From assembly GCA_021399445.1 (NCBI GenBank), contig JAJTUQ010000004.1, positions 4,836,001 through 4,900,000 on the forward strand: a stretch of DNA of 64,000 nucleotides, read 5' to 3'. Source of the DNA: Xylogone sp. PMI_703 (lineage: Eukaryota; Ascomycota; Leotiomycetes). Position numbers and translations under genes: made by a program. Within the stretch, counting starts at the first letter, position 1; each line of letters starts with the position of its first letter. The notes below the pieces were generated by a model that saw only the letters and a list, made by a program, of their open reading frames with translations, ran no database searches and had not been told where the DNA came from. Shown one piece after another: positions 55,001-64,000 of this stretch.

Positions 55001-56844
55001 TCATAGGGGTTGCTAATAGCGTGATTAAGGAAAGCGCAGTAAATGCTGAGGCACTATTCAAGGTTCTACCGGTGTGATTTGCCGAAATAACGAAAACAAC
55101 AAACGTGGCCAGTGGTGCTAAGGATATAGTGTTGTTTGCTGGAGAATATCAATAACTATTGAAAATCATAAACGAGAGTCTTACCTAGAAATCCGCGAAT
55201 CCAATTCAATTTTCTGAATCTCCTTGCAAGGCAAAGTTCTTCAACGCGCAGTGCTTGAATTACTTGTGTAAGCTTTTGGGTAAACCCAAGCATTTTTACT
55301 GCCTTAATAAGATATTCAGTATTTTATCGTTTGTATTCTGTTTTAGCTGTCTCTTCAGCTCTCACCTTCATTGAGCCCAGCATTGTTGCAGTTGCATCCA
55401 CTCGTGTTTGGATACCTCGAATCCAGATTTTCTGAGATTCTCCAATATACCGGGCTAATAGCATAATCCCTGTCATTGATATTATTGCCACTACAGTAGG
55501 GGCTAGGAAAGCTATGCCAAGCTGTCTGTATAGTAGCCATAGGCATATTCCTAATTCGATGGGAACCGCCCAAGCCTCATGAACCAGAGCTAGACCCTGG
55601 CATATTGCTTCTGTTAGAGAGTCAGTTCATATCCTAAGTAATAGATTAGAAACCAAGCGAAAGACAGACCTGTGTCACTCGCCATCAGTGTGACTGCCGC
55701 AGACTCGTTAAGAGCTGTTATACTCAGGTCCACAGTCTTCGCGTATATCATACTAATCAGTGTCCCTCGCACACTTGTTACAAATCGATAGCTCATATGT
55801 TCATACATGCCGTTTGAGACTGCAGCACCAAGGAAGACGAGACCAAATGCGCCAGTGAGCCCCCACCCAATCGAGTCAGGTTCATCGAGGCTATTCGCGA
55901 AATCAACTGTCCTAGAAAGTAAAAACGGCTGTGCGTATCTGAATCCAATGAGGCAAACTCGAGGGAAAACACAGTATAGAAAAGCAGCACGTGTGGCTCT
56001 AAACGTAGACCATAGTAATGCTCTTTGCTGCTCTTGGGCAGCACGGACCCAGGTGTTCTGGCCATGCTCATATAAATACGTTGAGCTCATCTCTTCCTCG
56101 ATAGGATATAGGTCTTCTGTTTGAATAATTCGACCAAATCCCGTTGTCATCAACTTGTTTAGCCACCAAAAGAATGACCGGCTATAGATTCCACTTGTTG
56201 ATTCTGGTGATGATCCCCGGTATTGATCTAGGAGTATACTACGCTTCTCTATTGCCTCCGTGATTAAAATCATAATTTTGACTCCAAGTGCACTCGTAAA
56301 CACGGCCGCAGTGGACTTTGACGAGCTAGCGATCCATAATGTTCTGGCACGCACGACGTCGAAAGGAAGGGTAAGTAACAGGTAAACATTTATAATGACA
56401 GATGGTCTAACTGAACCAATATGCTCCAAATGAGAAAGTGCACAGAGACCCAAGGCATCTATTAGTGTAAGAATGGAGGCAGCAATTGTGGCGCGAGTTC
56501 TCAGGGTTGAATTCAAGGCTTGAAGAGTTAGAAGAACCGTCTGGATCGCGGCATAGACAGTCAAGAACAGCTTTCCTGAATTAGCAAGCGTCTTGATAAG
56601 GAATTTTGTGACTACATACTATTTTGTTCCCATGTATAGTGCTCCTAGAGACCTTTCTTGGCTGTTTACGAAGGGCGAAAACTCGTGCAGGGAGAAGAAT
56701 GAGAAGGATGGCGGAGGGAAGGATTGAGAGAAATGTATCTTCAAAAAGAGGTGTGAAGTCAAATCTCCCTGGTACTGTAGGACCGAATGAAACAGTGGAA
56801 TAGCCGCTAATTCCAGGAACCGTTTGATTTGATGAAGATATCAT
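52017..56844 (-). CDS. ABCC (MRP-type) multidrug ABC transporter with TMD0
   Basis: A multi-exon gene for a full ABCC transporter. The 56844 ATG opens the typical TMD0 start (FGPTVPGRFDFTPLFED and SILPSAILLILL). Exon 56564-55614 carries the rest of TMD0, the linker and the start of TMD1 (SFFWWLNKLMTTGF, LIQTEDLYPIEEE-like). NBD1 has Walker A GPVGSGKST, signature LSGGQKQRLALARA and Walker B LVILDDVFSGLD, with Asp instead of the catalytic Glu as usual for ABCC NBD1. TMD2 follows. NBD2 has Walker A GRSGSGKSS, signature FSHGQRQLFCLARA, Walker B VVVLDEATSSVD and the H-loop AHRL. It ends at 52017 after ELYYS. These pumps export glutathione conjugates and toxins. The adjacent GST and NmrA-like genes fit that. 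No stop or frameshift was found inside exons, but I did not resolve every junction. Confidence 0.9.
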
Positions 56845-57399
56845 TGCGAACTTGCTCGAGCCGAGGTTTTAACAAGTTTAGGAGGTTCTGAGGACTCAGC
56901 TTATATGGTAAGTTACGGCACGAAGTTAGGTATAGTAGAATAAATAGACATCTGAATACGTGTATATATAATGAGAACTTGATGACTCCGTCAGTCGTAA
57001 GGCGGCTCGAGGAATACTCTTGGCTAGTGAAACTTAAAATTACATCATCAAACCTTAAACTTTCGACTTCCACAATTATCGGTCAATTGTCAACTTCATA
57101 CGACTGCATACCCATCCCAATTGTTGATGCCTGCGCCAACAAAGCAGATCGGATGAAGTTTCTCTCTGCTATGCATGCACTTACCTTTTAGGTTTGATAG
57201 TGAAGTTGTAGTTTTCGTAATGTTGCGCAGCCGCTTACGCGGCCTTAGGATACAATGTCGTTGCCTATTATTGACTAACAAGACAACGTCAACGTTCACA
57301 CAATCTAGCAAACTGGCCCCTTACAAATTCTATGACTAAACATTTCTACCAAATGATGGTTTATCGCTCTCAAAATTCAGTACTTGCGCGCGGTGAAGG
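56845..57399. promoter_or_regulatory. Intergenic: ABCC promoter region
   Basis: About 555 bases between the ABCC start and the NmrA-like stop, both minus strand. Small frames here have no family resemblance. It should contain the transporter promoter; no element was recognised with confidence. Confidence 0.4.
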
Positions 57400-58377
57400 C
57401 TACAAACATATAGCATCGCTGAGGCACTCTACTGTTTCCTTCGCAATTTCTACTAGACTCTTTCTCTTCTGATGTAAAAATCCACCTGCATTCCACTGCA
57501 AGCCATCTTCCAGAAGCCCTGCACCATACGGATTATTATGTTCGTCAACTGCCGCAAAATTGAGAAGGACAACTGGTAGGACGAATGTTTCTCTGACCGG
57601 TCCCTGCTCCTTAGCCAGCTCTAGCTTCTTCCGTATTCCTACGGCTGGTACCTGTGTGACCGTATACTCGATCTCGGCTGCTGATTCCAAGGCCTCCAAT
57701 ATCTGTCGACCAGTGTACTTGGCTTCAGCAATATGAATCCGCTTGTTCTTAGTCTCCCTTTCCGACATTTGTAATGCCGCTATCACACTGGCTGCGATGA
57801 AATCACTGGAACATCCCGTCGCAGGAACATCTCCACCGTCGAAAAGGGTAGCCTTCCGGCTCTTGGGGTCATAATTTCCATGGTGTCCCCTCATGGCAAA
57901 ATCTATGAACATTCCGGACACAATTGTTGTAGACGATATGGTATCAGACTCTTCAAGGGAAGCGAATCTCCTTGCGTGCTGGACTCTAGGATGGGACTCA
58001 CCCATCAAGTTGACGGCAGCCGGATGTAATACATCTAGTGTGTACTCGGACGGGAAGATCCTTCTCACACCAGCTTTTTTGCCCGCCTCCAGAAGGAGAG
58101 GATCAATCCGAGTGGCAGGAACAGAGTCGAGGGTCGAGACAATGACTTCGATGCCTTGGAGTGCCTCAACCAACATCTCCTGATTATCATAGTCTACCTT
58201 CTTGAGCCTGATTTCATTCCATTCTGTCTGTAATTGAAAAATTCTACTTCCAATATCCGAACGACCAAGGACTGTGATGTCGAATTTTGGTGAGGTATGT
58301 GCATGTAAATGACGTAGAATATGCTGCCCAAGCTGACCGGTACCACCTACAACGGCGATTTTGGTGAAACCCATCAT
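57400..58377 (-). CDS. NmrA-like / isoflavone-reductase-type oxidoreductase
   Basis: A complete, intronless 325-residue Rossmann protein of the NmrA-like/atypical SDR group. The N-terminus KIAVVGGTGQLGQHILRHL has the GGxGxxG dinucleotide-binding motif. ITVLGRSD follows the second strand, where a basic residue selects NADPH. GIEVIVSTLD and RIFPSEYTLDV match the middle strands. Fungal members are reductases in secondary metabolism or redox-sensing regulators; sequence alone does not separate these. The second codon is also ATG (58374), making the start uncertain by one residue. Lies 555 bp upstream of the ABCC transporter on the same strand. Confidence 0.88.
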   Translation of the reverse strand: MMGFTKIAVVGGTGQLGQHILRHLHAHTSPKFDITVLGRSDIGSRIFQLQTEWNEIRLKKVDYDNQEMLVEALQGIEVIVSTLDSVPATRIDPLLLEAGKKAGVRRIFPSEYTLDVLHPAAVNLMGESHPRVQHARRFASLEESDTISSTTIVSGMFIDFAMRGHHGNYDPKSRKATLFDGGDVPATGCSSDFIAASVIAALQMSERETKNKRIHIAEAKYTGRQILEALESAAEIEYTVTQVPAVGIRKKLELAKEQGPVRETFVLPVVLLNFAAVDEHNNPYGAGLLEDGLQWNAGGFLHQKRKSLVEIAKETVECLSDAICL

Positions 58378-59232
58378 AAAATTATCCCAAATGCGGACCG
58401 TATTGGACCGCTTACTAGTGAAAGTGTCTCGTTAAATACGGAAAGCTTAACTTCGTGCTCTCAAGGCTTTGTGTCATGCATACAACCCTTTTGTAGGATA
58501 ATCTCTTTGCTCTCGGCGTTAAGTAATGTGTATCATTGTTCACCAAAGTACAATTGTGGAGATGATCATGGACATTAGTCATTCTGATAAAGCGGCCATA
58601 ACTCTGGAAAACTTTATCATCCAACGATATGCCATAAGTGAAAGAATGGTATTGATAATATTACAAGGCCCCTTTACGTGGTTAACATTAGGTTATACGA
58701 ACAATAACCTAATGTGGACTCGCCCTTGGAAACCAACTACATGCCACAGTGATCCTCCTGAGCAGAATAATCGGCCAATGCTGTATTCGGATGATTTCAT
58801 CCTTGCATGTTCTGGCCCATAGCCCAATAGACCCTCCTGATCGTAAAAGGCGTCATACTAGATAGGGTTATTGTTCAGGGATCAATCCCCGCTAGTGCTG
58901 TGTAGGAACTTAACCGCTGTATCTCCGAGCTCTGTAAGCCATCGAGACAGGGTGGTTGGTAAGCAGCCTCCAGCGCATCAACCGGTAAGTTAATTACACT
59001 AGTAGTACACTGGCACTCAGCTTGCAAAGCCTGAAAGTTAATAGTACTAGCTGTACTACCGTACCAACTGTTCGGTAATTAGCACAGTATTGTCAGTTTG
59101 CCAACACTAGTAGTCCATTTATAGCCCATGTTCAGGATTAGTTAACTGTACCACAACTTAAATACCTCAAGCCGTATAGATATTAATCTGTGCCTGTCAC
59201 TCAGCCTACATTTTAGTAAGAAAATGCCAATA
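58378..59232. other. Intergenic with a hairpin
   Basis: About 850 bases. Contains the 12-bp perfect inverted repeat listed separately and several near-repeats of actagtag around 58998-59113. The plus-strand frame 58526-58822 has no family resemblance. It includes the NmrA-like promoter at its left end and the 3' end of the AIM6-like gene at its right end. Confidence 0.45.
58685..58715. repeat. Perfect 12-bp inverted repeat with 7-nt loop
   Basis: acattaggttat (58685-58696) and ataacctaatgt (58704-58715) are exact reverse complements separated by acgaaca. It could form a hairpin or be a dimeric protein-binding site upstream of the NmrA-like gene. No function can be assigned from sequence. Confidence 0.6.
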
Positions 59233-60483
59233 TCACCAAATTCCCTCTGCTGCTCCCTTTACATCATCTACGTTGAGATAGTCAACACCTATCTCCACCA
59301 ACTGATGCCATATTTTATTGCGTACTGCTATAGGCCATCCAGGCGTATCCCAATACCTCGCCTTGATCTTCTTAGCCTTGGCAATCTGCGACTGGGCCTC
59401 TATTATTTGACGTTGTTCTGCAGATAGAACTCCGGCACGGCTTTGAATAGATCCTACGACTTCCTTGAAGCTCACGCTCGCACAATAGCTATTTGTGTAG
59501 TCGTATACTGAATCATCTGACAACTTCTCAAGTGGAGCATCAAAGAAGTAGTCTCTATATGTTGTGTTTGCCACGAGCGCGTCAAATGAAGCACGTCCGC
59601 CAATGGCGAGCGTGACAGCCTTACGCCAAACATGTCCGTCTTTGAAGTAACTCAATAAGCCCCTTTCTCTTAAAGGTTGAATCTGCTCAACAATTCTCTG
59701 GAGTGTGGTCACACCGTCCGACTTAATATCAACCAGAAGGAGCAAGGTCTGCGTTGGATGCTCGTCGAAGATGCCCAAGGTTGTTTTGTCGCTAAATTGC
59801 GTAACCGCGTTTATTCGATCAAAAATATCTACTAATGGGTTGATGTATAGGGATTCGAAGGTTCGGTCGACTGTTAACGCAGCCTGGTCATGCCCTACAT
59901 ACAGTTGGGGATCATCATCGAGCAGCCAAACATCTGCCTCCACTCCTGTGCACCCGGCTTGCAACGCAGAGTACAACGGAACCTCGCGCCAGTAGTCATT
60001 ATGCGAATAGCATAGTTTCGGGACGACGTCGCGCAAGAAATCGGTCTTGTATCGCGCCAATGCTTCTGTGCCTGTGCCTGGCTTACCCCACAGCGCTATC
60101 AAGGAGCCGATGTTGTCCCTGCTTCCGTCCAGTACCTGTAGCTGCCGAGGAAAAAGTAGCCAGACACTTGCGGCCACAACTACGGTGATCCTACAGTGTA
60201 CTATTGCTTAGCGAATAGTCTCGTCCGCAAGGTTGAATTAGATACCCTACAGAATTATTAAAAAACCACATAGGAGAGCACGTAATTTGCGTCCTAGCGT
60301 CCACTTCTGTCTCCGATACGGACTCGAAAATTCAATCATCTCGCTCTCAACATCGGATGCTCGTCTATCATCATCATCTGTGCCAACTACTGGCGCGTAG
60401 TCTCCGCCTGGAGCTTGGCCACGCGGGGTGCGGTGCCTGTTGCTCGAATTCCTCTCTAGAGGTTGTAACTCATTAACTTCCAT
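59233..60483 (-). CDS. AIM6-like protein with PI-PLC/GDPD-type fold
   Basis: Two exons (60483-60251 and 60190-59233) encode 396 residues with exact phase. The N-terminus is cytosolic and low-complexity (MEVNELQPLERNSSN), followed by a transmembrane helix built across the intron (LRALLCGFLIIL then ITVVVAASVWLLF, about residues 68-95). The lumenal part is the altered-inheritance-of-mitochondria-6 type of phosphodiesterase TIM barrel: SHNDYWREVPLYSALQAGCTGVEADVW, then LYVGHD and LLLLVDIKSDG, WPIAVRNKIWHQLVEIGVD and LNVDD. The HND and EADVW residues correspond to active-site positions in this fold. True substrate is unknown. The ATG at 60483 was chosen; an upstream in-frame extension lacks an ATG. 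Confidence 0.88.
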
Positions 60484-60975
60484 CTTTCTCACAGACGATT
60501 TACTGTAGTAAGGATGCTATCCGACAAAGTGGAGCAAAGATTCTGTGTAGACGACTGTTCGCGATGTCGTCGTCAGTAAGCGGGGGGTTCCACCACAACT
60601 TACCCAAGCCAGCTCGACTTTGCCCGATTTCTTGGATAACTAGTCTCAAATGCGAGTAGCTCCGGGGGAGGGATATTGCGTTCGCGAAATAGCAAAAACA
60701 GTAATTATAGCTCACTCAGCATTCCCGATAAAGCAGCCCTTCTCACCTGTTCGAACAAAAGCAGATTATCTTTATGTCAAAATTAGCGTGTGATAATGAG
60801 CTGTTATCTTGGTATTATCATCGTGTCGTGACACTTTCCTATGTCGCGTTCTAGAGCATCCACGGACCACGATAAACAATAATCAATTTCTGATGCGTTT
60901 ATGGTTTGAGAATGTTTCTCCGCAAAGAAAATCATAATATTGTGTCGAATGGTCCCGGTCAAGATCATATAACAT
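60484..60975. other. Intergenic
   Basis: About 490 bases between the AIM6-like start and the methyltransferase stop (both minus strand). Short frames have no family resemblance. It should contain the AIM6-like promoter. Confidence 0.5.
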
Positions 60976-61941
60976 TTATTCTTTTCTCGCAATCCCAATA
61001 TAAAAAGTATATTCATCTCTTAATATTCCGCCCTGCGACCTTTCCTTCATCATTGTCAGAAAAGCCTCTTTTGCATCTTTTCTCTCGTCTTCAGTCAAGC
61101 GAGAGATGTTATAAATTGGACTGTTTACGGCTCCTTCCCAATGCTGAAAAGCATTGCGCAACTGCGTCTCAATGACTTTGTATACCCCCGTCTGAAATGC
61201 ATCGTGGACAGCCATCCCTGACCCAATGATCAGCTGCTTTATTGACTCCACAGACTTAATCCAGTCGCGGTTAATGGTCGGAACTCCATAGGGAGCGACT
61301 GCTTTGCTCAAGAAATCGGTGATGACCTGAGTATCATATGCGGGAACGTCGAAGATCAGAAGGCCACCTGGCTTTAAATAAGTAGCCCACTCGCGAATGT
61401 GGTCATCCAGCTTCTCAGGCAGTAGTACCAGAGCGGAGCAACAGGTAATCAGCGAGTACTGGCCTTTTTCTATCGGCAGTAATCCCAGCTGTGTAGCTGA
61501 GCCTTGGAATAACTTTATGCGGTCGATATCTACACCTTTGGTGATCAGCTTCTGATGCATTAACGCCAGCGATGCCGCCGAGAAATCAACACCATGCACA
61601 ACAGTATCAGTTCCAAAGTGATCTAGGGCGGCCAGTGAAACCATTCCTGTTCCACAGCACAGATCGAGAATACTTGTAGGGTTCCTCAATGTATTAGGAA
61701 TGCAAGGGCTGGCCCATTGGATGAAGTCTCTGGCAAGCCGCAGATGAAATGAGTTTGGTTCTGTATCGTATATTGCGGCCCGCGTGTCATAAGCTAGGAC
61801 TAGAGAGTCATGAAGAGGGTGTAGTTTCATTCCTGGCTGGTTAGATGACGTCATGGTCTTGGTCTTATTCTGAGTTCTCGGGTCAAACGTTGAATGATGA
61901 CGAGGTGAAACTGAGATGGAAGATGTACTAGAGAGACGCAT
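60976..61941 (-). CDS. Class I SAM-dependent methyltransferase
   Basis: An intronless gene for up to 321 residues. The SAM-binding motif I is ILDLCCGTGMVSLAAL (about residues 92-107), followed by VVHGVDFSAASLALM with the acidic residue after strand beta2. Next come YSLITCCSALVLLP (motif II-like) and YLKPGGLLIFDVPAYD (motif III). It belongs to the UbiE/Coq5-like Methyltransf_25 group, whose members act on small molecules in fungal secondary metabolism or unknown pathways. The first 29 residues are basic and serine-rich; the internal ATG at 61854 (MTSSNQPGMKLH) is an equally good start, and an N-terminal targeting peptide is possible if the upstream one is used. No partner genes point to a substrate. 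Confidence 0.87.
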   Translation of the reverse strand: MRLSSTSSISVSPRHHSTFDPRTQNKTKTMTSSNQPGMKLHPLHDSLVLAYDTRAAIYDTEPNSFHLRLARDFIQWASPCIPNTLRNPTSILDLCCGTGMVSLAALDHFGTDTVVHGVDFSAASLALMHQKLITKGVDIDRIKLFQGSATQLGLLPIEKGQYSLITCCSALVLLPEKLDDHIREWATYLKPGGLLIFDVPAYDTQVITDFLSKAVAPYGVPTINRDWIKSVESIKQLIIGSGMAVHDAFQTGVYKVIETQLRNAFQHWEGAVNSPIYNISRLTEDERKDAKEAFLTMMKERSQGGILRDEYTFYIGIARKE

Positions 61942-62821
61942 GCCAAGGTAGTTTATAACGCTTTTTTCTCGTCTTTGGCTTGGTCCAGGGTGCGCACATA
62001 GCCTAGCGATGCTCCTACCTTAACACCATTATCCTTCAACGTTATATGTAAATAACTTAACAAATAAGACCTCAATTAACAAAATCTTGAATAATTTAAA
62101 AACTATTAAAAATATTCGGATTTATTGGTATAATTCTGTTACCATATAATGTTCTAGCCGATTGCCCAATTATCCAGCTCATAGGCAGACACGCTTACTA
62201 TCATAGCAATTATTATACGAAGCAGCTTAGAGCGTAAGGTTGCAGGTGCATTTGACTGGGAGATACTAGCATATCCCTGCGTTTACCTATGGTTAAGTAA
62301 GCTTTGTCCGAGGTACAAAATTTCTAATAATAATTGCTTTGTACACAGTGCATCTCTTCGCACGCCTGATCCTCGCCACCCCGTATTACAATGCAGGCTT
62401 GAGTTCAGGACTAATATGGCGCTATCCAGTGGTTGGCTGATGATCACGGACATGTAAACTGCTGCAACTTTTACCCCAATAGCGGTGAGGCTAGAGGACA
62501 TTAGCCCAGGAACGGACAGCACACTTAGGCTACAGGTCTTTGTCATCTTCGGCATCGGAGTTAACCAGCTATTAAAACATATGGTGCTGTGTATCAAACA
62601 AAGCTAAGTGAAAGTCAAGTCAGTTTCAACATTGCGACTATTTCCATACCCGGGAGAATTTACGGTGGATACCTCTGCAATAGTGTCCAATACAGGTTGA
62701 AAATCGCCCTTACATAGGCATTTATCTGTTGTGCTTCCACCACTGTGTTGTAATATCTCTACCTATAGTCTAATAAGCAGACACACCTAAAACCAGGTGC
62801 GGCGAGTGTGGATTTGGCTTT
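61942..62821. other. Intergenic, divergent
   Basis: About 880 bases between the methyltransferase start (minus) and the regulator-like gene (plus). The minus-strand frame 62283-62597 has no family resemblance. AT-rich around 62040-62160. It should hold both promoters. Confidence 0.5.
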
Positions 62822-64000
62822 ATGGCATCCGACTTCCGTTTCGTGAATGTTAATCCGAATGCATCCGAGTACGAGAAAATGGTCCGTCTCAGCCTGACAC
62901 GTTCTCATGTGATGCGTCAGGCTCGTCGCGCGCAATTACTTAGGAAACAAGCAAATCAGGCAACTGGTCATGTTAAATCAGCATGCGACAACTTTCATAT
63001 CAAAATGCCCAGATCCAGGCCAAATAGGGCTGTGCAGAGAGAACGTCCGCGTCTTGGAAGTCATGGTGAGCCAGGGAAAATAGAGACTATTGGATCGGGA
63101 CAACTAGATCCGTTTGACAGCTCAGCATTAGGTACATTGACAAGGCGAGAGAGTCTCCTTATTGATCACTGTAAGTATGAAAGGAAACTTTCCTACGCAT
63201 CACCTACAATACTCAAAGTAGCTTCTTCAGGCTTAAGAAATATGTGGTCGAAACTCATGCCAATGGATACTATCGAGGAAATCCCCGCCATGTCCGCAAA
63301 ATGGATGCGAGCTGCGTCAGAAGATCGAGAACTGCTGCAATCGATCATCTTCGCTTCTGACACTCATCAGAAACTTCTCCATGGTTTTGTCCTAGATGAT
63401 GACCCAGATAGGTATCAGTGGCAAGTTGACGTATACTGCCGCATTCGAAGAGAAGCTACAGCGGTCCGAGACGTGTTAAGTGATAAGATGATTATGATGA
63501 TCTTACAACTTGCGTCCAATGACGTCTGCGTCACATGGCACAATGAGCCTGAGTATGGATTATTTACACCACCACTGACTGATTTGCAATGGCTATCAAT
63601 ATATGGGCGTATGAAGCCGGCTGATTCGCATTGGCGGTTCTTGTGCTTTCTCATCCAACAACGAGGAGGAATAGCGGGGCTTGAAATGAATGGTTTGGCA
63701 AAAATATTGTCCTAGTACGTGTTCCATTTCGTGATGATACGCGTTTATTCTCTCCATATTTGGTTCAAATATCAAAGAAGAACCCAGTTAATATTCATTT
63801 GGGACGATAGTGTCGATATCATATACGCTACGTTAACAATGTCAACGCCGATACTTTCTTTCAGCGAAGCTCCTATTCGAGAGACGGTTTTTTATGTGCA
63901 GGATAGTCTGTATGCCCTTTCTACAGACTTATCTAAGAGTCTCAGTCAGCTGAGAAATCATGGCGCCGACGCTCAGCTGGTTGAGCTATCACTAGACATG
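62822..64000 (+). CDS. Fungal-specific transcription-factor-like protein, 5' part
   Basis: Exon 1 (62822 to about 63710) encodes some 295 residues. It opens FRFVNVNPNASEYEKM and continues with a basic block containing TRSHVMRQARRAQLLRK, a pattern seen in fungal regulator-like proteins that lack an N-terminal Zn2Cys6 cluster. The later helical part includes ELLQSIIFASDTHQKLL and then DPDRYQWQVDVYCRIRR. This resembles the Fungal_trans_2-type region, which in other genes follows a zinc cluster. The frame ends at a TAG (63713-63715) that overlaps a possible GTACGT donor. A second open frame with FIWDDSVDIIYATLTMSTP follows near 63795 and continues to the window end. I could not find a junction keeping the frame without a stop, so exon 2 is tentative. 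Confidence 0.6.

Noticed and set aside
58870..58910. gggatcaatccccgc considered as a tRNA T-arm
   Set aside because: Lacks the TTCRA loop, anticodon arm and acceptor pairing at the proper distance.
62283..62597. 104-residue minus-strand frame
   Set aside because: No family pattern, lies in the AT-rich promoter region and lacks conserved motifs.

Overview
The window looks like nuclear DNA of a filamentous ascomycete, possibly a leotiomycete. This is inferred from gene families, since there is no marker gene. Most genes carry short introns (about 45-75 nt) with GT/AG ends and CTRAC-like branch sites. The families are fungus-typical: Zn2Cys6 regulators, a UstYa-type DUF3328 protein, DUF6594, an AIM6-like protein, an ABCC transporter with TMD0, and NACHT/ankyrin receptors. 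Intergenic DNA is AT-rich and there are no operons. No rRNA, tRNA or CRISPR was recognised by eye.

Layout. 0-8.2 kb: a DUF6594 gene cut by the window edge, then three same-strand genes that read as a catabolic unit (aldehyde dehydrogenase, GABA/amine-type APC permease, Zn2Cys6 regulator). 8.7-12.2 kb: a conserved fungal protein of unknown function and a complete HMG-CoA synthase, in convergent orientation. 12.2-20.2 kb: gene-poor, with a decayed phosphatidylserine-decarboxylase-family gene, a nitronate monooxygenase, a UstYa-type protein and a coiled-coil protein.

20.7-38.1 kb is the most interesting stretch. It holds a UBA-ankyrin-ClpB-like AAA+ protein and a 1254-residue protein joining a stonustoxin-like N-terminus, Cys clusters and a septin/AIG1-like GTPase. 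It also holds a broken NLR-type receptor (nucleoside phosphorylase - NACHT - ankyrin) whose C-terminus continues into tricalbin-like C2 sequence. P450-like and unassigned relics and a GH16 glycosidase lie between. Three large NTPase proteins of kinds linked to fungal self/non-self recognition within about 17 kb suggest an immunity-like, fast-evolving region. That is inference.

39-51 kb: a multi-pass membrane protein, two Zn2Cys6 regulators (one possibly damaged), a secreted SnoaL-like protein, a cupin, a MITE-like palindrome and an unknown conserved protein. 51-64 kb: a GST, a full ABCC transporter and an NmrA-like oxidoreductase (together resembling a detoxification/export set), then an AIM6-like phosphodiesterase-fold protein, a SAM methyltransferase and a regulator-like gene running off the right end.

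Exon limits were worked out by eye from splice signals, reading frame and family consensus. They are most secure where the frame closes exactly: HMG-CoA synthase, UstYa, GST, AAA+, the 8.7 kb protein, AIM6, and the two intact Zn2Cys6 genes.
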